From positions 283,466 to 347,465 of the forward strand of contig NZ_RJKR01000006.1 in assembly GCF_003752025.1 (NCBI RefSeq): a stretch of DNA of 64,000 bases, in the 5' to 3' direction. The notes under the pieces were generated by a model. It saw only the letters and a program-made list of their open reading frames with translations. It was not told where the DNA came from and did no database searches. This document shows positions 35,205-50,075 of the stretch, piece by piece. Each line of letters begins with the position of its first letter. Positions within the stretch are counted from its first letter, which is position 1. A program made the position numbers and the translations under genes. The DNA is from Curtobacterium sp. PhB115 (GTDB taxonomy: Bacteria; Actinomycetota; Actinomycetes; Actinomycetales; Microbacteriaceae).

Positions 35205-35210
35205 ACGCTA
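35205..35210 (-). promoter_or_regulatory. Possible -10 element of the pil cluster promoter
   Basis: TAGCGT on the minus strand, 78 nt before the pilB ATG, fits TAnnnT. The hexamer 17 nt upstream (GCGGTC) is a poor -35. It is the best candidate in the 178-bp region between the GNAT gene and pilB. Confidence 0.25.
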
Positions 35211-35305
35211 CTTCCGCGACACTCGTCGACCGCAGTCCCAGAAAGAGGGGGCGGAGGGGGTCCCGGTGCACCCAGAACAGGGGTCCCCGCCGGGGAACTC
35301 CCCGG

Positions 35306-36331
35306 TCAGAGCGAGGTCGACGCCGTGACGTGGACCTCGCCGGCGACGAACCCCATGCGCTCGTAGATGCGCCCGGCGCCGCTCGGGTTCTCGGCGTCGA
35401 CGTGCAGCACGGCGGCGGACAACCCGTCGGTGCGGATCGCTTGCAACGAGGCGTCGAGGACGATCGGTGCGAGCCCGAGTCCGCGCGCCGACCGGACGAC
35501 CCCGACCCAGTGCACGTACCCGAACGACCGACCGCGAGCAGCGAACCCGTCGGGGTCGACCTCGACGATCGCGAACGCCAGGACCGATCCGTCGGTGCCG
35601 AGGACGACCCGCGACAGGTCGAGCCGGCTCTTCGTCGCGGTGAGGAACCCGCGCCAGTCCGACTCGACCATGGGCTGAGACCCCCAGTGGTCGCGGAAGG
35701 CGTCGTTCTTCGCGACACGGAGCGGCTCGATGTCGTCTGCCGTCGCAGCGCGCACGACGAAGCCGGCAGGGACCGGCGGCACGGAGGACGCCGAGGCGGC
35801 GCCGTCGAACACGACCTGCATGTCGACCCAGTTGCGCGTCGGCTCGAACCCGAAGCGCGCGGCGAGCCGCAGCGAGGCCGCACCGGCGGGACCGCCGACG
35901 TCCAGGGTCGCGGGCACGTCGAGGTCCAGGGCAGCCAACTGCTGGCGCGCGCGACCGACCTGCCACGCGAGTACCCGACGGCCGATCCCCCGCCCCCGGA
36001 GGTCGGGGTGGACAGCGCCCTCGAGCACCGCCCGTGCCGCGGTGACACGGGAGGGGACGTCGATGACGATGCCGTAGGCCTGCACATGCCCGTCAGCATC
36101 AACCCCGACCAGCGTGTCCCGAGCGACGTCGAGCCCTTCGGTGGACAACGACCGGTCGATGTCCGCTGTGGAGGGATGCGCGTGCGGGTCGTCGACGGCC
36201 GCCGCGGCGACGGCCACGGCGTGCAACTCCTCCAGGTCGTCCCGCGTGCCCGCGCGGAACGTCAGCTCACCCACCGGCACCGGCAGCTCGAGGTGTGCAG
36301 GGGCCGTGATCCGTTCGCGCAGGGTCGCCAT
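35306..36331 (-). CDS. Tandem-domain GNAT N-acetyltransferase
   Basis: 341 residues with two GNAT folds: the first (about 15-160) has the acetyl-CoA loop HPDLRGRGIGRRVLAW, the second (about 195-335) has a degenerate loop RSARGLGLAPIVLDASL and the closing NPSGAGRIYERMGFV. Two tandem GNAT folds also occur in mycothiol synthase (MshD), which is possible here but not shown; other tandem GNATs are common. I chose ATG 36,331 (MATLRERI); an ATG upstream would add 26 residues of arginine-rich sequence without support. It is divergent from the VOC gene. Confidence 0.8.
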   Translation of the reverse strand: MATLRERITAPAHLELPVPVGELTFRAGTRDDLEELHAVAVAAAAVDDPHAHPSTADIDRSLSTEGLDVARDTLVGVDADGHVQAYGIVIDVPSRVTAARAVLEGAVHPDLRGRGIGRRVLAWQVGRARQQLAALDLDVPATLDVGGPAGAASLRLAARFGFEPTRNWVDMQVVFDGAASASSVPPVPAGFVVRAATADDIEPLRVAKNDAFRDHWGSQPMVESDWRGFLTATKSRLDLSRVVLGTDGSVLAFAIVEVDPDGFAARGRSFGYVHWVGVVRSARGLGLAPIVLDASLQAIRTDGLSAAVLHVDAENPSGAGRIYERMGFVAGEVHVTASTSL

Positions 36332-36417
36332 CCCACCAGCCTGCCAGCTGCGCCGCGGAGCGCGGAACCCGCAGAAAGGCCCTCGACGAGCGGGGTCGCT
36401 CGGGGACATGATGAGTC

Positions 36418-36813
36418 ATGGACATCACGAGCGTGACCGTGGGGCTGCCCGTCACCGACATCGAGGCGTCCTGCCTCTGGTACGGCGCCGTGTTCGAGCG
36501 CACCGAGCCGGACCTCGAACCCGAGGACGGCGTCGCCGAGTACGAGGTCGGCGGCATCTGGATCCAGCTCTACGAGGACGACTCTGCTGAAGAGAACCCC
36601 GTCAGCGTCCGGTTCGGCATCGACGACGTCGCCGCACAGCACGCCCGGATCGGCGCGCTCGGCATCGACATCGGCCCCGTCGAGTGCGTCGACGGCGCGG
36701 TCAACTGGTTCGACGTCCGCGACCCCGACGGCAACGTCCTCAGCCTGTTCTCCCTGGTCGACGAGACCGGTCGCGGATCCGGTCGCGACAGCGGCGCCGG
36801 TCGCGCGATGTAG
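36418..36813 (+). CDS. VOC (glyoxalase/bleomycin resistance-like) family protein
   Basis: 131 residues forming one VOC module: beta-alpha-beta start ITSVTVGLPVTDIEASCLWY and the closing FDVRDPDGNVLSLFS. Family members are metal-dependent lyases, dioxygenases or binding proteins; the substrate is unknown. The last 17 residues (GRGSGRDSGAGR) are a disordered Gly/Ser/Arg tail. The stop is followed by a two-arm dispersed repeat and the rpoC terminator. Confidence 0.85.
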   Translation: MDITSVTVGLPVTDIEASCLWYGAVFERTEPDLEPEDGVAEYEVGGIWIQLYEDDSAEENPVSVRFGIDDVAAQHARIGALGIDIGPVECVDGAVNWFDVRDPDGNVLSLFSLVDETGRGSGRDSGAGRAM

Positions 36814-36828
36814 ACGCGACCGGTGACG

Positions 36829-36870
36829 GCCTGGAGGCCCGTGGCGGCCCCGCGCCGCGCCTCCCGTCCG
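36829..36870. repeat. Two-arm copy of the dispersed GGAGGC repeat
   Basis: GGCCTGGAGGCCCGTGGC (36,829-36,846) and CGCGCCGCGCCTCCCGTCCG (36,851-36,870) are the same two arms as at 15,288-15,332, with variant bases. It lies between the convergent VOC gene and rpoC. Confidence 0.65.
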
Positions 36871-36889
36871 TCACCTGGTGACCACACGA

Positions 36890-36925
36890 CGAAGGCCCCG
36901 CCTCCTTGCGGAGACGGGGCCTTCG
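36890..36925. terminator. Terminator between rpoC and the VOC gene
   Basis: CGAAGGCCCCG (36,890-36,900) pairs with CGGGGCCTTCG (36,915-36,925); inside, after a C-A mismatch, CTCC pairs with GGAG around a TTGC loop. It lies 16 nt past the rpoC stop and can serve both convergent genes. Confidence 0.8.
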
Positions 36926-36941
36926 TGGAATCACATCAGAC

Positions 36942-40823
<3,882 letters not shown>

Positions 40824-40867
40824 TGTTCTTCTCTCTTGCTGATTCAGGCTTCGATGTACGGGCGGGA

Positions 40868-44356
<3,489 letters not shown>

Positions 44357-44631
44357 GGGTGTGACCTCCGTAGGCCCCGTCGGGCCGGTACTGACGAGCA
44401 GCATGTAGGTGAGTGGATTGATCGCTCGGCGATCCCCGCGAGTTCGAGACCCTGCGACCACGCCGACGCGTGCCTGACGCGGAACGTCGGTGCACGTGTG
44501 GGATGATCTCCGTGAGCGGGACCCGCCGCCATATACGGGTCCGGCTGCACCAGGGCGAGGATGAACGTGATGTTCAGAACTCTGCGTCGACCGCAATATG
44601 ACGACACGGATGCCAGGGAGCGCGAACTGCC

Positions 44632-44661
44632 ATCATAGTTCGCGCTGAGGCGCGCTGTCCA
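44632..44661 (-). promoter_or_regulatory. rpoBC promoter
   Basis: On the minus strand TGGACA (44,656-44,661) and TATGAT (44,632-44,637) are separated by 18 nt; each hexamer matches the sigma-A consensus at five of six positions. This is the strongest promoter in the window. The expected start is near 44,624. Confidence 0.75.
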
Positions 44662-44669
44662 GTCCCGGC

Positions 44670-44699
44670 TTGACCGGATTCGGCAGTGGCGTGTATAAG
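44670..44699 (+). promoter_or_regulatory. Rightward promoter-like element, antisense to the PH-domain gene
   Basis: On the plus strand TTGACC (44,670-44,675) and TATAAG (44,694-44,699) are 18 nt apart, five of six matches each. Nothing is encoded on the plus strand downstream for 3.5 kb, so a transcript would be antisense to the gene at 44,734-45,333. The -10 also reads TTATACA on the minus strand. Confidence 0.45.
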
Positions 44700-44733
44700 C
44701 GCGTCAGCGCCCCCGCCATTCCCGACCGCCCGC

Positions 44734-45333
44734 TCAGCCGATGCGTTCGCGCTCGACGTGATCCGTGCCTCCAGGCCGTCGCTGCTGACCCGCCAGGGCA
44801 CGGAACGCGTCTTCCGGACGGCGGGTGCGCACGAACGTGACCCGGCCACGGTCGTCGGTGAACTCGATGCCGAGGCCGGGGGTGAGGATCAGCGCACGGA
44901 CACCGCGGCCGAGGCGCAGGCCGACACCGCCGTAGGTGGAGGCGTCCGCCTCGACCAGCCGGACGTCGGCGATCCGTCGGCGGGCGATGCGACGGGGCGG
45001 GAGCGGCCGGAAGTGCAGGGTGACGTGCGTCTCCGACACGGCGAAGCCCGCGCGGGCGGACAGGAGCAGCACGCCCGCGACGACGGCGACCAGTGCGGGC
45101 ACGATGAGCGCGGTCTCCGGGGCGTCGCCGGGCCATCCCAGCACGGCGGCGGCGAGCGCGAGTCCGCCGGCGAGCAGGACGCCGCCCAGGACGCGCATCC
45201 AGCGCGGCGCGCGTTCGACGTCCGCGTGGAAGGGCCGGGAGGCACGGATCGCCTCCGCCCGTCGGGCTGCGGCGATCCGTCCGTTCGCGACGGCGGAGCG
45301 GGTGGTGGGCACGCTCATGGTGTCTGCGGTCAT
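44734..45333 (-). CDS. PH-domain membrane protein
   Basis: 199 residues: a cytoplasmic N-terminus, two membrane helices (about 48-68 and 74-94) and a bacterial PH-like domain (VTLHFRPLPPRRIARRRIADVRLV to PEDAFRALAG) similar to DUF-type PH proteins of actinobacteria. Function is unknown. The ATG at 45,333 has AGGAG 7 nt upstream. Copies of the dispersed repeat lie in frame near both ends. An antisense promoter-like element faces it from 44,670. Confidence 0.8.
   Translation of the reverse strand: MTADTMSVPTTRSAVANGRIAAARRAEAIRASRPFHADVERAPRWMRVLGGVLLAGGLALAAAVLGWPGDAPETALIVPALVAVVAGVLLLSARAGFAVSETHVTLHFRPLPPRRIARRRIADVRLVEADASTYGGVGLRLGRGVRALILTPGLGIEFTDDRGRVTFVRTRRPEDAFRALAGQQRRPGGTDHVERERIG
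44759..44777 (+). repeat. Dispersed repeat copy with a GATCCG extension
   Basis: TGATCCGTGCCTCCAGGCC, close to the PH-gene stop. It shares GATCCGTGCCTCC with the reversed copy at 45,233-45,253 and GATCCGGGCCTCC with the copy at 58,907. Confidence 0.5.
45233..45253 (-). repeat. Dispersed repeat copy near the start of the PH-domain gene
   Basis: Read on the minus strand it is GCGATCCGTGCCTCCCGGCC, encoding AIRASRP in frame. Together with the copy at 44,759 it forms an inverted pair about 0.5 kb apart that brackets most of the gene. Confidence 0.5.
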
Positions 45334-45691
45334 GTGGGGCTCCTGCGTGGTCCGGAGTGCCGCGTTCCGTCTGGTGCACGACGAACGCGTGGTGTGCAAC
45401 GGCCAGCGCACGCGGGTGACCGGGGGAGGCGGCGCGCTCAGGGCACGCCGACGACGCGCACGCTCGAGCGGTGGGGGTCGCTCACGGGCACGTCGTGGTC
45501 ACGGGGAAACGGCGGACGCGCGAGGTGTGGGGCACTGCACGCATCGACGCCGTTGCCGGGTGACGACTGCATCAACGGTACGGCGCGAGTCTTGGCGTCC
45601 GCTGGCCGTTCATGTGTACGCATTCAAGCGTCCGCCTGCGATCGGCTGGGAAGGGCGCGGGCGGCGGGGACGGGGCGGGATGCAGGGTGCG
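45334..45691. other. Intergenic region between the response regulator and the PH-domain gene
   Basis: 358 bp. A 61-codon minus-strand reading at 45,438-45,623 has no ribosome-binding site or family features and is not called. The region would hold the 3' end of the response-regulator transcript and the PH-gene promoter, but no convincing terminator or promoter was recognised. Confidence 0.4.
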
Positions 45692-46354
45692 TCAGCGAAG
45701 GACGCGGCTGACCGCCTCGGCGCGCGAACGCACCCCGAGCTTCGCGAACACCTGGTTCACGTAGGACTTCACGGTCGGCACCGTGAGGAACAGCGTCGCC
45801 GCGATCTGCGGGTTCGTCCGGCCAGCCGCGATGAGTTCGAGGACGTCGGCCTCGCGCGGCGTCAGGTCGGGGAACCGGTCGCGCAGCGCAGGCAGTGCGG
45901 TCGCGTCGGTTCCCTTGCCGCCGGCTGCTGGGCCACCCGCCAGCTGCGCCACGAGCCGCGCGCCCACGGTCGCGTCGAACGTCGACTGCCCGGAGGCCAC
46001 GGCACGGATCGCAGTCGCGATCTCGGTGCGCCCGGCGTCCTTCGTCAAGTAACCGCGGGCACCGGCGCGCAACGCCGTCACGATCGACTCGTCGTCCGCG
46101 TAGGTCGTCAGCACGAGCACGGCGATCTCCGGGTGCTCCGCCACGATGCGCGCGGTCGCGGTCGGCCCGTCGGTCCCCGGCATCCGCAGGTCCATCAGCA
46201 CGACGTCCGGTTGGTCGCGCTCGACGGCGGCGACGGCCTCGGCACCGTCTGAGGCCTCGCCGGTGACCTCGAGGTCGGGCACCAGCGACAGCACCGTCAC
46301 CAGGCCGTCCCGCACGATGGCCTGGTCGTCGACGACGAGCACCCGGATGCTCAC
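45692..46354 (-). CDS. LuxR/NarL-type response regulator
   Basis: 220 residues. The receiver domain has D9/D10 in VVDDQAIVRDG, the phosphoacceptor D55 in LMDLRMPG, T84 region LTTYAD and K105 region YLTKDAG. The C-terminal LuxR helix-turn-helix runs from LTPREADVLELIAAGRTN to LGVRSRAEAV (about 155-215). The GTG start at 46,354 overlaps the kinase stop (GTGA). It should be phosphorylated by that kinase and bind DNA as a dimer. Confidence 0.95.
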   Translation of the reverse strand: MSIRVLVVDDQAIVRDGLVTVLSLVPDLEVTGEASDGAEAVAAVERDQPDVVLMDLRMPGTDGPTATARIVAEHPEIAVLVLTTYADDESIVTALRAGARGYLTKDAGRTEIATAIRAVASGQSTFDATVGARLVAQLAGGPAAGGKGTDATALPALRDRFPDLTPREADVLELIAAGRTNPQIAATLFLTVPTVKSYVNQVFAKLGVRSRAEAVSRVLR

Positions 46355-47601
46355 GCGGAGTCCTCGTCGGCGGTGGCGAGGACGTCGACGGGCAGGTGCA
46401 TCGCGACGACGAACTCGCCGTCGGAGCGTTCCGCCTCGACCGTCGCACCGCTGCCGAGTTCGTCGAAGCGCTCGCGCATCCCGAGCAGCCCGTGGCCGCC
46501 GTCGGCGAGCGGGTTCGCCACGACGACGTCCACGGCGTCGCCGTCCCGGATCACGGACAGGGACACGGGGCGGCCGGGAGCGTGCCTGCGGGCGTTGCTC
46601 AGTGCCTCCCGGACGACCTGGACCACGGCGCCACGGTGCGCCGCGTCGAGTGCCGTGAGGTCCGTGTCGCCCTGCACCACGACCACGCCGCCGAAGGAGC
46701 GGTGTGCGTCGAGCAGGGCCGTCAGGCCCGTCCCGTGGGTGACGGGCGGCCGGGAGGCGCGGGGCGGCTCGGGCGCGTCGGTGACGGGTGGGGTGGTGGT
46801 CGCGTCCAGTTCGTCGCGGTCGCGGTCGTCGCGGTCGTCGCGGTCGTCGCGGTCGTCGCGCAGGGCGTGCACGGCTCGCCGGGCCTCGGCCAGGCCGTCG
46901 GCCGCGAGGGTCCGCGCTTCGCCCGCACGCTTCGTGGCGTCCTCGACCCGGCCGGCCTCGAGGAGGGCCTCCACCGCGTCGAGCTGCAGCACCAGGCCAC
47001 CGAGGGAGTGCGCGAGCACGTCGTGGATGTCCCGCGATGCACGCTGCCGGTCCGCGAGGAGCTCGGCGCGCTGCTGGTCCTGCTCGGCCTGTCGCGCCCG
47101 GACCGCCGCGATCCGGAACTGCCGGCGGCTGAACCCGATGAGGATCCCGAGCAGCAGGCCCCCGCTCGTCCCGAGGACGAACTGCACCGAGGCGTGCTCG
47201 AGGGTGGCGAACGTCGCGATCACGACGATCGAGGCCACCGCCGCCACCGCCGCGGTCCAGATCGGCACCCGCAGGTCCGCGCCGACGCGCACGATGCCGA
47301 CGATCACGGGCACGATCATCAGCGAGTCGGTCGCCACCACCGTCGCCGAGCCCGCCGCGATCATCACGATGCCGGCGACCACGAGCAGGCGGGGCGACCG
47401 TCCGAACTCGCGGACCGCCCACGCGGCGAGCGCCACCGCACCGAGCACCCACACCCATGCGGGGTGGTGGAGCAGGACGCCGTTGCGGACGAACCAGAAC
47501 CCGACGATCGCGATGCCGAGGGCGTTGAGGCCCCAGGCGACGCCCGGACGGGACCGGCCTCCGGAGAGGTCGGCCTCGTCCCGGTCGGTCAGGAGGCTCA
47601 C
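46351..47601 (-). CDS. NarL-family sensor histidine kinase
   Basis: 416 residues from GTG 47,601, which overlaps the upstream stop (GTGA). About four to six membrane helices lie in residues 20-140. HisKA_3 follows with the phosphoacceptor His near 193 (RDIHDVLAHSLGGLVLQLD), and the HATPase domain has VREALSNARRHAPG and GHGLLGMRERFDEL. Between them a linker contains Asp-Asp-Arg repeated about four times, encoded by a 9-nt tandem repeat. The signal is not apparent; the short membrane part suggests intramembrane or envelope sensing. Confidence 0.94.
   Translation of the reverse strand: MSLLTDRDEADLSGGRSRPGVAWGLNALGIAIVGFWFVRNGVLLHHPAWVWVLGAVALAAWAVREFGRSPRLLVVAGIVMIAAGSATVVATDSLMIVPVIVGIVRVGADLRVPIWTAAVAAVASIVVIATFATLEHASVQFVLGTSGGLLLGILIGFSRRQFRIAAVRARQAEQDQQRAELLADRQRASRDIHDVLAHSLGGLVLQLDAVEALLEAGRVEDATKRAGEARTLAADGLAEARRAVHALRDDRDDRDDRDDRDRDELDATTTPPVTDAPEPPRASRPPVTHGTGLTALLDAHRSFGGVVVVQGDTDLTALDAAHRGAVVQVVREALSNARRHAPGRPVSLSVIRDGDAVDVVVANPLADGGHGLLGMRERFDELGSGATVEAERSDGEFVVAMHLPVDVLATADEDSA
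46822..46857. repeat. Four perfect 9-nt tandem repeats inside the kinase gene
   Basis: The unit GCGGTCGTC occurs four times in a row, with partial copies on both sides. It encodes Asp-Asp-Arg units in the linker between the dimerisation and ATPase domains. Being a multiple of three, copy-number change would keep the frame. Confidence 0.85.
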
Positions 47602-48107
47602 CGGACCATCATGCCGCGTGCCGAGCGGCCGGCACGTGGGATGCGCTGGTCGATGACGAGCGCTCGAGCCGCGCGGTTCAGCGCGAGCACCAGCAGGATC
47701 GCGCCGGTCGAGGTGAGGAGGTGGGCGCCGAGGTGTCCGCCGAGCACGTCGAGCCCGATGCGGACGGCGATGAGCACGAGCCAGAGCGAGGCGCCGAGCC
47801 ACCCGGTGCGGGACTGGACCGTCCGGCCCTTGTCGTCCGGGGTGTCCGTGGTGCGGAACCGGGTGATGCTGCCCATCGTGAGGCCGATGCCGATCGTGAC
47901 GAGCGCCTCGACGCCGAGCAGGACGATGTCCGTCGTCGTGATCGCGGCCTTCGACTGGGCGAGGACGACCACGCCGACGACGGCCATCACGAGCGGCGTG
48001 CGCCAGATGCGCGAGGGGTCGAGGTACTGCCACGTCGCCTGGCGGTAGGCGAGGAACGCGACGAGCGCGAGTCCGACGAGGATGTTCACGACGAGCTGGA
48101 CCGACAT
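47598..48107 (-). CDS. Membrane protein co-transcribed with the histidine kinase
   Basis: 169 residues with four or five hydrophobic helices (about 4-20, 37-52, 60-78, 108-125, 128-148) and a basic C-terminus. RQATWQYLDPSRIWRTPLV after the first helix recalls DUF1453/CcdC-type proteins, but this is not secure. Its stop overlaps the kinase start (GTGA), which gives an operon of membrane protein, kinase and regulator, similar in layout to LiaF-LiaS-LiaR or other envelope-stress systems. Confidence 0.8.
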   Translation of the reverse strand: MSVQLVVNILVGLALVAFLAYRQATWQYLDPSRIWRTPLVMAVVGVVVLAQSKAAITTTDIVLLGVEALVTIGIGLTMGSITRFRTTDTPDDKGRTVQSRTGWLGASLWLVLIAVRIGLDVLGGHLGAHLLTSTGAILLVLALNRAARALVIDQRIPRAGRSARGMMVR

Positions 48108-48240
48108 GGTGTGCGCCTTCCGACGGGGTCCGGCGGGGCGTTCCCGACCGGTGGGACCAGCCTCGTTCCGGGGCGTCCGCCGGCACACCAACCAGGGGTG
48201 GCGGTCCGGGTGGGGATCGCGGTGGTGTTCCATTGGGGGC

Positions 48241-49083
48241 ATGGCTGATGCGTTCGACGGGTTCCGGATCGGTGCGGGGTACTCGGTGGTCGAGCCGGAC
48301 CGGCACCGCCCCGGCTCCTTCACCCTCATCGTCGACGGCACCCCGCAGTCGCACGTCGACCTCGAGGACCCGACGCACCTGGCGTTCGAGTACATCCGGC
48401 GGATCGGGCACGCGATCGACCTGCTGCCCGACGGCCCGATCACGGCGCTGCACCTCGGCGCCGGGGCGCTGACGCTCCCCCGGTACGTCGCGGTGACCCG
48501 GCCGGGCTCCCGCCAGCAGGTCGTGGAGCTCGAGCGGGACCTCGTCGACCACGTGCGTGAGGCGCTGCCGTTCCCCCGCGGCGCCTCGATCCGGGTGCGG
48601 TACGGCGATGCCCGCGAGGTCCTCGGGAAGCTCCCCGCCGGCCTGCACGGCACCGTGGACCTGGCCGTCGTGGACGTCTTCGGCGGCTCGCAGATCCCGG
48701 CACACGTGACGAGCATCGAGTTCTACCGCGAGGTCGCTTCGTTCCTGTCGCCCACCGGCATCGTCGCCGTGAACGTGGCGGACGGCGCGGGCCTGGCGTT
48801 CGCGCGGGGGCAGGCGTCGACGTTGCAGGCGGTGCTGCCCTCGGTGGCGGCGGTCGCGGACACCGGGATGCTCAAGGGACGCCGGTTCGGGAACATCGTG
48901 CTGCTCGGCTCCCCCACCGACCTGCCGATCGCCGAGATGCCGCGGCGGTACTCGTCGGACCCGATGCCGGCGAAGGTCGTGCACGGTGCGGAGCTGCGGG
49001 CGTTCATCGCCGGGGCGCCGATCGTGACCGATGCCACGGCGGTCGCGTCGCCGGAGCCGAACCGGAGCGTGTTCGGCGGCTGA
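48241..49083 (+). CDS. Spermidine synthase-like methyltransferase-fold protein
   Basis: 280 residues with a Rossmann fold of the polyamine synthase type: HLGAGALTLPRYVAV (about 76-90) is the nucleoside-binding loop, VELERDLVDHVRE follows, and DLAVVDVFGGSQIPAHV holds the active-site Asp region. Lack of the usual polyamine-binding residues and the actinobacterial context suggest a spermidine-synthase-like protein of unknown substrate. ATG 48,241. It is divergent from the membrane-kinase operon. Confidence 0.85.
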   Translation: MADAFDGFRIGAGYSVVEPDRHRPGSFTLIVDGTPQSHVDLEDPTHLAFEYIRRIGHAIDLLPDGPITALHLGAGALTLPRYVAVTRPGSRQQVVELERDLVDHVREALPFPRGASIRVRYGDAREVLGKLPAGLHGTVDLAVVDVFGGSQIPAHVTSIEFYREVASFLSPTGIVAVNVADGAGLAFARGQASTLQAVLPSVAAVADTGMLKGRRFGNIVLLGSPTDLPIAEMPRRYSSDPMPAKVVHGAELRAFIAGAPIVTDATAVASPEPNRSVFGG

Positions 49084-49115
49084 CGCGGGAACGCCGCGCG
49101 GACACCCACCCGATC

Positions 49116-49155
49116 TGCGACAGACCACGAGTCGATCGCCTCGTGGTCTGTCGCA
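49116..49155. terminator. Perfect 16-bp palindrome after the spermidine synthase-like gene
   Basis: TGCGACAGACCACGAG pairs fully with CTCGTGGTCTGTCGCA across an 8-nt loop, 33 nt past the stop. It may be a terminator. It is less GC-rich than the other terminators in the window and could equally be a repetitive palindromic element. Confidence 0.55.
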
Positions 49156-49263
49156 CGACGGGTGCACGGGCGGCGCGCGCCCGGGTTCGGGCACTCGGCG
49201 GGTACGGCTGTCAGGATGGTCTGAACGACCGCGCAGGTGCGCGACCGAGCGATGGGATCCCTG

Positions 49264-49989
49264 ATGACGAACGACGACCGGAGCAACGACGACCGGACGG
49301 GCGACGGCCAGGCGCCGACCTGGGGCGACCCCCGGCAGCAGCCCGCCGCCGACGCACCGCGGTACGGCGAGCGGGTCGACCCGGCGCCGGGTTCGACCCC
49401 GCAGTACGGCGAGCAGGCACCGCAGTACGGCCAGCAGCCGCAGTACGGGCAGCAGCCGGCACAGTACGGCCAGCAGGACCAGTACGGACAGCAGCAGAAC
49501 CAGTACAGCCAGCAGCAGCCCTACGGCCAGCAGCACGGTGCCGCGAACGCCGGCGGCCCGGCGTGGCAGAGCTACGACGAGCCGAAGACCAAGAAGAAGA
49601 CGCTGGGGGTCGTGGCGTTCATCCTCGGACTCGCCGCCCTCGTCATCGGCGTCATCGGCGGGTTCATCATGGGCTCGGCGCTCGCGAACAGCGATGCGAT
49701 CAACAGCCTGATGCAGAACGGCGGGTCGGCCGCGGACCAGCAGGAACTGCAGCAGCAGCTCATGAACGACCCCGCGGTCATCTCCCAGATCGGCACCGGT
49801 GGCGTGGTGGCCGGGGTCGCCGCGCTCCTCGGCCTGTGGGCGTTCGTCCAGGGCATCATCGCCGCCGTGACCAAGCGTGGCCGCGGGTGGGGGATCTTCG
49901 CGATCGTCCTGGCGGTCGTGGCGACGATCGCCACCTTCGTCACCTACATCGGTGTCGCGGCGGCCGCGGCCGTCGGCGCCGGCTCCTGA
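49264..49989 (+). CDS. Membrane protein with YGQQ-repeat N-terminus
   Basis: 241 residues. The first 100 are disordered, rich in Gln, Tyr, Gly and Pro, with the motif QYGQQ or a variant repeated about eight times (46-90). Then come a KKK stretch and hydrophobic helices at about 113-138, 178-200 and 208-235, with a Gln-rich loop between the first and second. It resembles DUF4190-type membrane proteins with disordered tails. Function is unknown. I chose ATG 49,264; GGA lies 6-8 nt upstream and an earlier GTG is possible. Confidence 0.75.
   Translation: MTNDDRSNDDRTGDGQAPTWGDPRQQPAADAPRYGERVDPAPGSTPQYGEQAPQYGQQPQYGQQPAQYGQQDQYGQQQNQYSQQQPYGQQHGAANAGGPAWQSYDEPKTKKKTLGVVAFILGLAALVIGVIGGFIMGSALANSDAINSLMQNGGSAADQQELQQQLMNDPAVISQIGTGGVVAGVAALLGLWAFVQGIIAAVTKRGRGWGIFAIVLAVVATIATFVTYIGVAAAAAVGAGS
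49399..49536 (+). repeat. Degenerate CAGTACGGCCAGCAG repeat
   Basis: A 15-18 nt unit encoding Gln-Tyr-Gly-Gln-Gln recurs about eight times with base variation, forming the prion-like N-terminal part of the membrane protein. Confidence 0.75.
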
Positions 49990-50007
49990 CGGAACCACCA
50001 CCGCAGA

Positions 50008-50039
50008 GCGGCCCGTCGTGCTCCGGCACGGCGGGCCGT
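50008..50039 (+). terminator. Terminator after the YGQQ membrane protein gene
   Basis: A 13-bp stem (GCGGCCCGTCGTG with CACGGCGGGCCGT, two non-Watson-Crick G-U pairs) and a 6-nt loop, 19 nt past the stop, ending in TTCC. Confidence 0.6.
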
Positions 50040-50062
50040 TCCGCATTCCAGGGGAGCGCGGC

Positions 50063-50075
50063 TACCCTCGAACCG
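50063..50075 (+). promoter_or_regulatory. Leaderless-type promoter of the TPR-like gene
   Basis: TACCCT (50,063-50,068) lies exactly 7 nt before ATG 50,076, so transcription would start at the initiation codon. No good -35 hexamer is seen. Confidence 0.5.

Larger units (their letters stand above)
44357..44733 (-). other. rpoB leader and promoter region
   Basis: 377 bp without a gene. It holds the rpoB promoter, a rightward promoter-like element (44,670-44,699), a GATCGC-CGA-GCGATC hairpin (44,418-44,432) and a GGCCC/GGGCC hairpin (44,373-44,386) that ends about 3 nt upstream of the rpoB ribosome-binding site. The last could influence access to the TTG start. Confidence 0.6.

Noticed and set aside
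33460..36102. 880-codon version of PilB reaching to 36,102
   Set aside because: The added part is antisense-frame sequence over the GNAT gene; ATG 35,127 has a good ribosome-binding site and the expected N-terminal domain.
45438..45623. 61-codon minus-strand reading between the response regulator and the PH gene
   Set aside because: No ribosome-binding site, no TAnnnT before it, no family features and a Pro/Ser/Arg-rich shadow composition.
46822..46857. Tandem repeats considered as a CRISPR array
   Set aside because: Units are 9 nt, contiguous, in frame and have no spacers.
46351..50046. A single 1231-codon minus-strand reading ending in the histidine kinase
   Set aside because: It crosses real plus-strand genes and non-coding sequence; the kinase begins at GTG 47,601, overlapping the upstream stop.
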